Positions 33,383 to 39,381 of a stretch of DNA of 64,000 nt are shown here, in pieces. Made by a program: the position numbers and the translations under genes. The stretch is from an uncultured Oscillospiraceae bacterium. GTDB lineage: Bacteria > Bacillota > Clostridia > Oscillospirales > Acutalibacteraceae. Within the stretch, counting starts at the first letter, position 1. Each line of letters begins with the position of its first letter. A model generated the notes under the pieces. That model was not told the origin of the DNA, did not search any database, and saw nothing but the letters and a program-made list of their open reading frames with translations. The stretch covers positions 78,061-142,060 of the forward strand of contig CABQLY010000004.1 in assembly GCA_902465155.1 (NCBI GenBank), in the 5' to 3' direction.

Positions 33383-33607
33383 TTATTTGCGGGAAAGCGC
33401 CAGCAAAATTTTTAACCCCTCATTAGATATTTTTGGGGCTTCGGCGTTTTCGGGGCGAATGTATAGCTTAAAATAGCAATCGCGGCACAGCTGCCCGCAC
33501 CCCTCAATATAATGCTCCCGCTTGGTTATGTTAAGGTCCCGAGAGCACTGAATTCCCCGGCCGCAACAAACGCAGTGTTCTGCTTTTAAAAACCTCAAAC
33601 CGTACAC
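33383..33607 (-). CDS. Small cysteine-rich (zinc-ribbon-like) protein
   Basis: 74 residues with HCVCCGRGIQC near residue 11 and GCGQLCRDCYF near residue 36, a possible four-cysteine zinc site. The stop codon touches the sipW start, so the two are translationally coupled. No signal peptide is present, so it should be cytoplasmic. It starts 16 bases after the TasA-like gene. I do not recognise the family. Its fixed place beside sipW suggests a regulatory or secretion-helper role, but that is inference. Confidence 0.6.
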   Translation of the reverse strand: MYGLRFLKAEHCVCCGRGIQCSRDLNITKREHYIEGCGQLCRDCYFKLYIRPENAEAPKISNEGLKILLALSRK

Positions 33608-33622
33608 GCTCCTTTACCTTAC

Positions 33623-34165
33623 TTAAAACGCCTTTTGCAAGTTATTCTTTGTTTGCACCGCCTTTGCGCAAATGTTAAACAGCAAGCTTTGCCCGGCGGC
33701 GCTGTTCCCGTTTTCGGGCGGAAAATAAAAGGTAACGGTAAGCTGCCTGCGCTGGCCAATTTTTAAAACATCGTTCGCTACGGCGGCGTTTGCCTGATTT
33801 AGCTCGGCCGCGGTGCCGCTGTAAAGAACCGTTTGGCCGTTTTGCAGCGTTACCCGCAAAACCGTTGAAAGCCCGCCGCTTACATTTTCAAAATACAGCT
33901 TGTAATAAACATCGCCGCTGCTGGTGTTTTCTACAAAAAAGTTTTTTTGCACCGTCATGCCGGGTTCAAACAAAAATTCGTTCTCGGAAATAATGGGCTT
34001 ACCGTTGTTTAGGTTAATGCTTACATTGCCGGTGCCAAACAAATTGTTTTGCACCGAAACCGAAGTGTAAACCAACGCAAAGGTTGTAATTGCCAGGCAA
34101 ACCGCCAAGGCTACTACGGTTACAATGCCGCCGGTTAGGCGCTTTTGGGTTTTACTCTGCCTCAT
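33623..34165 (-). CDS. TasA/camelysin-like secreted protein
   Basis: 180 residues from the ATG at 34165, with AAGGAGGG upstream; the start overlaps the previous stop as ATGA. A basic N-terminus (RQSKTQKR) and one long hydrophobic helix (about 13-35) serve as signal. The mature part has the TasA beta-sandwich pattern: FLFEPGMTVQKNFFVEN, VYYKLYFENVSGG, LKIGQRRQLTVTFYFPPE and GQSLLFNICAKAVQT. TasA forms the protein fibres of Bacillus biofilms. There is no beta-helix passenger, so this may be the basic fibre subunit to which the larger paralogues add. A frame extended to 34240 is not supported by a ribosome site. Confidence 0.8.
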   Translation of the reverse strand: MRQSKTQKRLTGGIVTVVALAVCLAITTFALVYTSVSVQNNLFGTGNVSINLNNGKPIISENEFLFEPGMTVQKNFFVENTSSGDVYYKLYFENVSGGLSTVLRVTLQNGQTVLYSGTAAELNQANAAVANDVLKIGQRRQLTVTFYFPPENGNSAAGQSLLFNICAKAVQTKNNLQKAF

Positions 34166-34977
34166 TTTCGCCCTCCTTTTTTGCGGCGTGCCGCAAGCAG
34201 CACAAGGGCCGCGCCGCTTACAGCCGCTACGAGCAGCCACGGCAAAAGCAGCGTAAAATCTCCGGTTTTAGGGGCGGGGCCAAGGTTGCTTGGGTTTTCT
34301 ACCCACCAATTAAAATTGGCTGTTAAATTTAAGCTTTGGTACGCGTTGCCGGTAGCAGTTGGCAGGTAAGCGGTAAGGCAATACTGCAGCGGTTCGGCGG
34401 TGTTTTGGGCCGCCGGTGCAAGCTCGGTGCTGCACTGCGCCGGGGCGGCAGCAAACGGGCCGTTGTACAAAACCTTGCCGGTGTTTGCCAGTTCTACCTT
34501 TAAGCACAGGGCTTCGGCCAGCTTTTCGCCGCCCTCTTTAACGGTTACCCCAAAATGCACCGTTGCCTTTTTTTGGTGCGACACCGTTACGGTGTAGGCT
34601 TTGGCAATTTCATCGCCCGGGAAAAGGTTTTGCGCCACAAACGGCACCGCCGCCCGGCCGTTGCTTTGGTTTAAAGCAAGCCCAACCGCTTTGCCGGCTG
34701 CCGCCGGAGCGCTGCCGCCTTGGGTATTGCCGCTTTGAATAGCAGCGCTTGAGGTACTGCTGCCGCTTTGCGGCCCGCTTGCCACGGGTAAAGGGGAGCT
34801 ATTTGCCTGCCCGCCCTCGGGCGAAATGTAATTGTTGCTTACCACCGCAGCCGGCCGGGCAGATTGCGTTTGCCGGTACACCAGCAGCGCGCCAAGGGCT
34901 GCCAAGCTAACGCCCAGCAAAACGGTTAAAATTACAATAACCGTTTTTAACGCTTTGTTTTGTTTTTCGGCGTGCAT
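34162..34977 (-). CDS. Wall-anchored matrix protein with PKTGD sorting signal
   Basis: 271 residues. An N-terminal helix (about 10-34) acts as signal or anchor. A Ser/Gly-rich spacer (about 45-95) is followed by a TasA-like beta domain (NLFPGDEIAKAYTVTV, GNAYQSLNLTANFNWWVE). The C-terminus is a textbook sorting signal: APKTGD, a hydrophobic stretch (about 245-263) and RRKKGGRK. Clostridial class B sortases are known to use (S/P)PxTG-type motifs, and APKTGD is a close variant. It is the first gene of the operon behind the c-di-GMP riboswitch, so it probably tethers TasA-type fibres to the wall, a TapA-like role. ATGA overlap links it to the next gene. Confidence 0.85.
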   Translation of the reverse strand: MHAEKQNKALKTVIVILTVLLGVSLAALGALLVYRQTQSARPAAVVSNNYISPEGGQANSSPLPVASGPQSGSSTSSAAIQSGNTQGGSAPAAAGKAVGLALNQSNGRAAVPFVAQNLFPGDEIAKAYTVTVSHQKKATVHFGVTVKEGGEKLAEALCLKVELANTGKVLYNGPFAAAPAQCSTELAPAAQNTAEPLQYCLTAYLPTATGNAYQSLNLTANFNWWVENPSNLGPAPKTGDFTLLLPWLLVAAVSGAALVLLAARRKKGGRK

Positions 34978-35024
34978 AAAGCCCCCTCCTTTCTACCTTT
35001 AAAAGTAAGCAAATTAAAACTGCA

Positions 35025-35060
35025 AAATAAAAAACTGCCGCATGCAAGGCAACCGGCAGC
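35025..35060 (-). terminator. Expression-platform terminator of the c-di-GMP riboswitch
   Basis: On the minus strand CTGCCG (35054-35059) pairs with CGGCAG (35035-35040), followed by TTTTTTATTTT. It lies between the aptamer and the first matrix gene. Confidence 0.85.
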
Positions 35061-35089
35061 GGTGCAAGCGCAAGGCTTGCTCATTTTTG

Positions 35090-35192
35090 TTGGCCCATTT
35101 GCCAACAGCAACCGGCTGTCATAGTTTTAAAAACCTTAGACCCATTTGGCTTTGTGTCCCGGCTTTTCAACCGGTTTACCTTTATAAAATTT
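35090..35192 (-). ncRNA. c-di-GMP-I (GEMM-I) riboswitch
   Basis: The minus strand shows the GEMM-I core in order: AAAGGTAAACCGG, GAAA tetraloop, CCGGGACACAAAGCC, GGGTCTAAGG, then ACTATGACAGCCGGTTGC. The adenine of CAAAG that stacks between the ligand bases in the Vc2 aptamer is present. The base that aligns with Vc2 G20 is G, which favours c-di-GMP over cGAMP. A hairpin (GTTGG/CCAAC) and the terminator at 35025-35060 follow. The leader between the inverted repeat and this aptamer lacks a good minus-strand promoter. Whether ligand turns the operon on or off cannot be decided from sequence alone. Confidence 0.9.
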
Positions 35193-35374
35193 GTTCCTCT
35201 ACCCGTTTGTTAAATATGTAATTTATTTGCTGCTTAAAGCTTTAAGGTGTTGCCGCACAGGCCTTAAAAAATAAATATTCCGCTTTTATTAATTTGTATA
35301 GCGCCAAGCGGTAAGGCAAATAATACTACTTAGCTGCAAGCCAAAATGCCCGGCACAAACCGGCACCCAAAACC

Positions 35375-35395
35375 TTTTCACAGAGTTTTGAACTT
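35375..35395 (+). repeat. Left inverted repeat of the invertible segment
   Basis: 21 bases with core cagagttttgaactt (35381-35395). The reverse complement stands at 36791-36811 with one mismatch (20/21), including the full 15-base core. The repeats bracket the recombinase gene and the promoter. Confidence 0.8.
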
Positions 35396-35444
35396 GGCGA
35401 AAAACGCTTGCCAAAGCTTTATTTACCGCCCTTAAAAGGGAACC

Positions 35445-35463
35445 GACGGTGCGTTTGACGGCG
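35445..35463 (+). repeat. Direct repeat, left copy, flanking the recombinase ORF
   Basis: It has the form GACGG-N4-TTTGACGGCG, immediately past the recombinase stop. The second copy at 36614-36632 is identical outside the N4. It may be an arm-type binding site for the recombinase. Confidence 0.5.
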
Positions 35464-35464
35464 A

Positions 35465-36571
35465 TTAATAGCCAATTGCGGCCAGTCGCCTCATATTTTT
35501 TGCTTTAAGCGCTAAGGAGGAGTGTACATACCGCTCTAAGGTAAGCTGCGTGCCGGAATGACCCAGTATTTCCGAAAGGCTTTTTACATCAAACCCCACC
35601 TCTATGCAACGGGTTGCAAAGCTGTGCCGCAGCGTGTGAAAATGCACCCCCGCCAAATGGCAGTCGGCCGCAAATTTTGCAAATTGGTACTGCAGGGTTC
35701 TGGGGTCGGGAATACTTTGGGTGCCGGTTAAAAGGTAAGCAGATTTATTTTTGCTTTGAAAGCGCTGGCATAGCTGCAACGCCAACCCGCAAAGCGGAAC
35801 CTCCCGGTAAGAATTTGCACTTTTAGGGGTGCTTAAACACAGGGCGGTTTTGGCAGGGGAATTTTCGCAATTTAAACGCTGCACGGTTTGCGTAACGCAA
35901 ATTATTCGTTTTTTAAGGTTAATATTGCCCCACCTTAACGCGCAAACCTCCCCAATACGCAGGCCGGTAAGCAGCGCCAGCAGGCTTGCAAATTTGTAAC
36001 GGTTTTGCCCCTGCCGCAGGTAGGCTACCAGCCGCTTTTGCTCGGCAACAGAAAGCACCCGCATTTCACCTTTATTAGCCTTAGGGTAAACCATTTGCAC
36101 CCGGCCTAACGCCGGGTATTTTTGGGCGCCGTAGCGTAAAATTGCCGCCAGCACCGTTAAAATATCCCGCACCGTTTTAGCCGAAAGCCCCTTTTCCCGC
36201 AGCAGGCTGTAGCCAAACGCCTCTACCCCTACGGTTGTTAGCTGCTGCGGCGGCAGGCTGCCCAGCGCCGGTTGAATGTGATTGCTTAATATTGTTTGGT
36301 ATTTAGCGTAGGTAGAAGGCTTTACCACGCTGCGTTTTAGCTGCAGCCACTCTTGGCAGCACTGCCAAAACGGCTCGCCGCTTGCCTTAAACCCGGCAAC
36401 ACCGTTTAGCCAGTTTACCTTGCTTTGGTTTAGCTTTTGCTTTACCTCGGCGTAGGTTTTGGCGTAGCAGTAGCCGTACCTTAAGCTGCCGTTCTCCCGG
36501 CGCTCTTTGGGGTAGCGTGCCTCCCAGCGGCCGTCCTTTCTTTTATAAATGTTTTCTCCTTTTTTACTCAT
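35465..36571 (-). CDS. Tyrosine recombinase (predicted promoter invertase)
   Basis: 368 residues. The N-terminal region (NIYKRKDGRWEARYPK, about 5-60) is the arm-binding-like domain seen in Tn916-type integrases. A SAM-like core-binding domain follows (about 65-165), and the catalytic domain carries R in TGLRIGEVCAL, HTLRHSFATR (H-x-x-R), LGHSG and the nucleophile Y in TLERYVHSS. All catalytic residues are present. GGAGGAAGTTAAA precedes the ATG. It is bracketed by inverted repeats together with an outward promoter, so its likely job is to invert its own segment and switch the adjacent matrix operon. Its own promoter is not obvious. Transcription from this gene could leak leftwards into the operon. 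Confidence 0.9.
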   Translation of the reverse strand: MSKKGENIYKRKDGRWEARYPKERRENGSLRYGYCYAKTYAEVKQKLNQSKVNWLNGVAGFKASGEPFWQCCQEWLQLKRSVVKPSTYAKYQTILSNHIQPALGSLPPQQLTTVGVEAFGYSLLREKGLSAKTVRDILTVLAAILRYGAQKYPALGRVQMVYPKANKGEMRVLSVAEQKRLVAYLRQGQNRYKFASLLALLTGLRIGEVCALRWGNINLKKRIICVTQTVQRLNCENSPAKTALCLSTPKSANSYREVPLCGLALQLCQRFQSKNKSAYLLTGTQSIPDPRTLQYQFAKFAADCHLAGVHFHTLRHSFATRCIEVGFDVKSLSEILGHSGTQLTLERYVHSSLALKAKNMRRLAAIGY

Positions 36572-36613
36572 TTTAACTTCCTCCTAAAACTTATCTTTAA
36601 GCCGTTTTAAGGT

Positions 36614-36632
36614 GACGGCTTTTTTGACGGCG
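36614..36632 (+). repeat. Direct repeat, right copy, flanking the recombinase ORF
   Basis: Second copy of GACGG-N4-TTTGACGGCG, about 45 bases before the recombinase start, in the same orientation as the left copy at 35445-35463. Confidence 0.5.
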
Positions 36633-36750
36633 TAAACTTACAAAACGCAGATTTTGGTTCTTTTTTTCGTGCAAAATGTTTAAATCCGACCTTTCAGGGT
36701 GCAAAAAAACTAATGATTTCCATATTTTTGCGATTTTTTATTTGAAAATA

Positions 36751-36779
36751 TTGAATTTTGTACCGTAATATGCTATAAT
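36751..36779 (+). promoter_or_regulatory. Invertible promoter (currently pointing away from the matrix operon)
   Basis: TTGAAT at 36751-36756 and TATAAT at 36774-36779 with a 17-base spacer. The predicted start near 36786 is just before the right inverted repeat. In this orientation the only product would be a short RNA ending at 36822-36850. After inversion the same promoter would read into the operon leader. Confidence 0.8.
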
Positions 36780-36790
36780 CCTTGTGTACA

Positions 36791-36811
36791 AAGTTCAAAA
36801 CTCTGCGAAAA
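36791..36811 (-). repeat. Right inverted repeat of the invertible segment
   Basis: Reverse complement of the repeat at 35375-35395 with a single mismatch. It lies within the first bases of the transcript from the invertible promoter. Confidence 0.8.
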
Positions 36812-36821
36812 AAGCTTTAAA

Positions 36822-36850
36822 AAAGGCGCTGTGTTCAGCGCCTTTTAATT
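36822..36850 (+). terminator. Terminator just outside the invertible segment
   Basis: The stem GGCGCTG/CAGCGCC with loop TGTT is followed by TTTTAATTTTT. It stops transcription from the promoter in the present orientation. An A-run on its left lets it work on the other strand too. Confidence 0.88.
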
Positions 36851-36943
36851 TTTAGCCTTGCGTATTTTTTTCTAACAAAAAATTTGTACTTTTCAAACAA
36901 GTCAAGTTCAAACGAACCGGGTGCAAACGAACCGGGTGCAAAC

Positions 36944-36988
36944 AAAAAACGGCAGCCCAAAATTGTTGGTTTTGGACTGCCGTTTTAC
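36944..36988 (-). terminator. Terminator of the GH3 gene
   Basis: Arms AAAACGGCAG and CTGCCGTTTT, with inner CCAAAA/TTTTGG pairing, are followed on the minus strand by TTTTTTGTTTG. Just beyond, at about 36906-36941, is a short tandem repeat containing AACGAACCGGGTGCAAACG. Confidence 0.8.
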
Positions 36989-37093
36989 GATTGTATTTAA
37001 TTTTAATGCTATAATTTTAACGCCGAACCTAAATTTTTTAAGCGTTGGGCCGGCCCTTGTTGGCTTAGGCCGCTAAAGCCTGCCAAAGCAAAA

Positions 37094-39304
37094 TTACCGC
37101 GTAATGGTTACGCTGCCGGCTAAGCTGCAATTGCTGCCGCCGCCGGTAAAAAATTCTACCAAAATAGGGTCAAAGGCCGGGTCGGCCTGCGGCAAAATGT
37201 TTAATGCTTTAACCGGCACGGTAAAGGTTACCGGTTGCGCCTGCCCCGGCTGCAGCTGCACCTTTTGGTACCCTACCAAGCGGCGGCCGTGCAGGGCGCC
37301 GTCGCCGTGTACCTGCGCGTAAAGCTGCACCACCTCGCTGCCCGCAAGGGCACCGGAATTTTGCACCAAAACGGTTGCCGTTACAACATCATTTTCCAAA
37401 ACAAGCTCCGGCTTTTGGTAACTAAACTGCGTGTACGAAAGGCCAAACCCAAACGGGTACAAGGCCTTATTTTTTAAATTGGTATAGCCGCGGTTCGCGG
37501 TTGAAAGGTCGTAGCAAACCGGCAGGGCGCTGCCGCTTGCGGGAATACTAACCGGCAGCTTGCCCGAGGGGTTTACCGCCCCGGTTAAAACATCGGCCAG
37601 GGCGTAGCCGCCCTGCTGGCCGGGGTACCACCCTACAACAATGGCATCGGCCTGCTCTGCAACCTGCGAAATGGCGTAGGCGCGGCCTTGAATTAACACC
37701 GCTACAATTGGCTTGCCCAGCGCCTTTAACCGGCTTAACAGGCTTAGCTGCTGGGGCGGCAGGTTTAAATCGGCAACATCGCAGCCCTCGCCGCAATCCA
37801 TAAAGTTTGTGCTGCTTTCTATTGCGCCGTTTTTAGCGTACACGGCCTCAAAATCGCGCACGCTGCTGCCGCCAAGGCAAAGGCAAATAACATCGGCCTG
37901 TTCGGCCGCTTTTAAGGCTTCCTCGCTCTCCCCTTTATTTTGGCCGTTAAACCGCCAGCCCGTTGCAAAGGTTAAATTTTTAAACCGCTCCCCAAACGCG
38001 CGGCGCAGGCTGGCCCCCTCCTGCGGCTTACGCTCTGAGGTGTAATCGCCCAGCAGGTAGTAAACCGACTCGGCATTTTCGCCAATTAGGCACAGCTTTG
38101 TTTGGTTGCTTAGCGGCAGCAGGTTGTTATTGTTTTTAAGTAAAACCGCGCTTTGCGCCGCCATTTCGTAAGCCTTTTGGTTCCGCTTTGTTTGCAGGGC
38201 GCTTAGCTGCTCGGCCGTAAAGCTTTGGGTAAGCGGCTGCTGCATTAAGCCGCACTCAAACTTAGCCTCTAACAAATGGGTACAGGCGGCGTTAATTTTT
38301 TCTAAAAGCTCCGGCTTTTGCTGCACAGTCTGCTCCAAGGTGGCAAAAGCGCCTTGGTCCTCTAAGCTAAGCTCAATACCGGCGTTTAACGCGGCAACGG
38401 CGGCGCTTTCGTAGCTGCAGCGCAGGTTGTGGCTAATGCTGCTAACGCCGCAGCCGTCTGAAATAACTACGCCGCGAAAGCCCAGCTCTTTTCGCAATAC
38501 GGTTTGCAGCAGGTGCCGGTTGGTGTGGCACAAAATGCCGTCTATGGGGTTATACGCCACCATAACAAATTCGGCTCCGGCCTCAAACGCGCCTTTTGCC
38601 GAAGGCAGGTGAATTTCGTGCAGCTCCCGCGGGCCAATATGAATATCGGCACTGTTTATTCCGCCCTCGGTGCAGCCGGCAGCGCAAAAATGCTTGGCGC
38701 AAACCAAGGCGCCGCCCTGCCGCAGCCCGGTTGTGCCGTTTTTTGCAAAGGTGTAAGCTAAATAAGGGTCCTCCCCAAAACATTCCTCGCTGCGGCCCCA
38801 ACGCGGGTCGCGCGCTAAATCGATCATGGTAACAAAGGCAATGTGGTTGCCGCTTTGGCGAATTTCCTGCCCTACCAGCTGCATCATGCTTTGGTACAAC
38901 TCCGGCTGAAAAGAGGCGGCCGAGCAAATACCCAGCGGATACATAACGCTGCCCAAAGACTGCATTCCGTGCGAGGCCTCAATTTGAATGAGCGCCGGAA
39001 TACCCAACCGGGTGTTTTGCTTTAAGTAGGTTTGCAGGCGATTAGCCATTTCAACCCGCTGCTCCATTTCTATTCCGTTGCCGTAGCCCCGCTTTGTCCA
39101 CGGGTCGGAGCGCAGCAGGCCGCTAATAGCGCCAATGCCGCCGTAATATTCTACCGTTTTAGTAAACTCCGGCGCCCAGGTAAACTGCTGCCCGTTTTTT
39201 TGGTAACAGCGGTAACCGGCAACCGTTTGGGTAATTTGGCCCAGCTTTTCCCGCAGGGTCATTGAATTTGTTAAGCTTTGCGCTTGCTGAAAGGCTTGAT
39301 ACAC
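37094..39304 (-). CDS. Glycoside hydrolase family 3 (beta-glucosidase/beta-xylosidase type)
   Basis: 736 residues from a GTG at 39304 with GGGGGC upstream. The N-terminal (beta/alpha)8 domain holds ASHGMQS, DPRWGRSEECFGEDP, AKHFCA and the nucleophile aspartate in GVVISDGCGV (about residue 283). The second alpha/beta sandwich domain (about 390-600) and a C-terminal fibronectin III-like domain (about 640-736) complete the family order. There is no signal peptide, so it acts on short oligosaccharides in the cytoplasm. It hydrolyses terminal beta-linked sugars; the exact sugar is not decided by these motifs. It is monocistronic with a perfect consensus promoter and a dyad over the -10, so it is probably repressor controlled. 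Confidence 0.92.
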   Translation of the reverse strand: MYQAFQQAQSLTNSMTLREKLGQITQTVAGYRCYQKNGQQFTWAPEFTKTVEYYGGIGAISGLLRSDPWTKRGYGNGIEMEQRVEMANRLQTYLKQNTRLGIPALIQIEASHGMQSLGSVMYPLGICSAASFQPELYQSMMQLVGQEIRQSGNHIAFVTMIDLARDPRWGRSEECFGEDPYLAYTFAKNGTTGLRQGGALVCAKHFCAAGCTEGGINSADIHIGPRELHEIHLPSAKGAFEAGAEFVMVAYNPIDGILCHTNRHLLQTVLRKELGFRGVVISDGCGVSSISHNLRCSYESAAVAALNAGIELSLEDQGAFATLEQTVQQKPELLEKINAACTHLLEAKFECGLMQQPLTQSFTAEQLSALQTKRNQKAYEMAAQSAVLLKNNNNLLPLSNQTKLCLIGENAESVYYLLGDYTSERKPQEGASLRRAFGERFKNLTFATGWRFNGQNKGESEEALKAAEQADVICLCLGGSSVRDFEAVYAKNGAIESSTNFMDCGEGCDVADLNLPPQQLSLLSRLKALGKPIVAVLIQGRAYAISQVAEQADAIVVGWYPGQQGGYALADVLTGAVNPSGKLPVSIPASGSALPVCYDLSTANRGYTNLKNKALYPFGFGLSYTQFSYQKPELVLENDVVTATVLVQNSGALAGSEVVQLYAQVHGDGALHGRRLVGYQKVQLQPGQAQPVTFTVPVKALNILPQADPAFDPILVEFFTGGGSNCSLAGSVTITR

Positions 39305-39331
39305 AAAAACGCCCCCAATAAAATATAATTT

Positions 39332-39350
39332 TTTACATTATATTTGTAAA
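39332..39350. promoter_or_regulatory. Operator-like dyad over the GH3 promoter
   Basis: TTTACA-N7-TGTAAA overlaps the -10 element of the GH3 promoter. It looks like a repressor site; the regulator is not in view. Confidence 0.5.
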
Positions 39351-39365
39351 AAGGGCGCTTGTCAA
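39337..39365 (-). promoter_or_regulatory. GH3 gene promoter
   Basis: TTGACA at 39360-39365 and TATAAT at 39337-39342 on the minus strand, 17-base spacer: full consensus. Confidence 0.88.
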
Positions 39366-39381
39366 TGGAATATTAAATATC

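Larger units (their letters stand above)
35375..36811. mobile_element. Predicted invertible promoter element with its own tyrosine recombinase
   Basis: The 1,437-base segment is bounded by 21-bp inverted repeats. It contains the recombinase gene (35465-36571) and, just inside the right repeat, a consensus promoter pointing rightwards into a terminator. To the left, outside the segment, is the leader of the SipW operon. Site-specific inversion would point the promoter left, through the repeat, into the c-di-GMP riboswitch and matrix genes. Invertible promoters flipped by tyrosine recombinases are known in Clostridioides and Bacteroides. The orientation shown should be OFF. There are no phage or conjugation genes and no tRNA target, so an ordinary integrated element is less likely. 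Confidence 0.75.

Noticed and set aside
35465..36571. Integrase of a prophage or conjugative element
   Set aside because: No phage, conjugation or excision genes are adjacent and no tRNA target is present. The inverted repeats and outward promoter fit an inversion system better.
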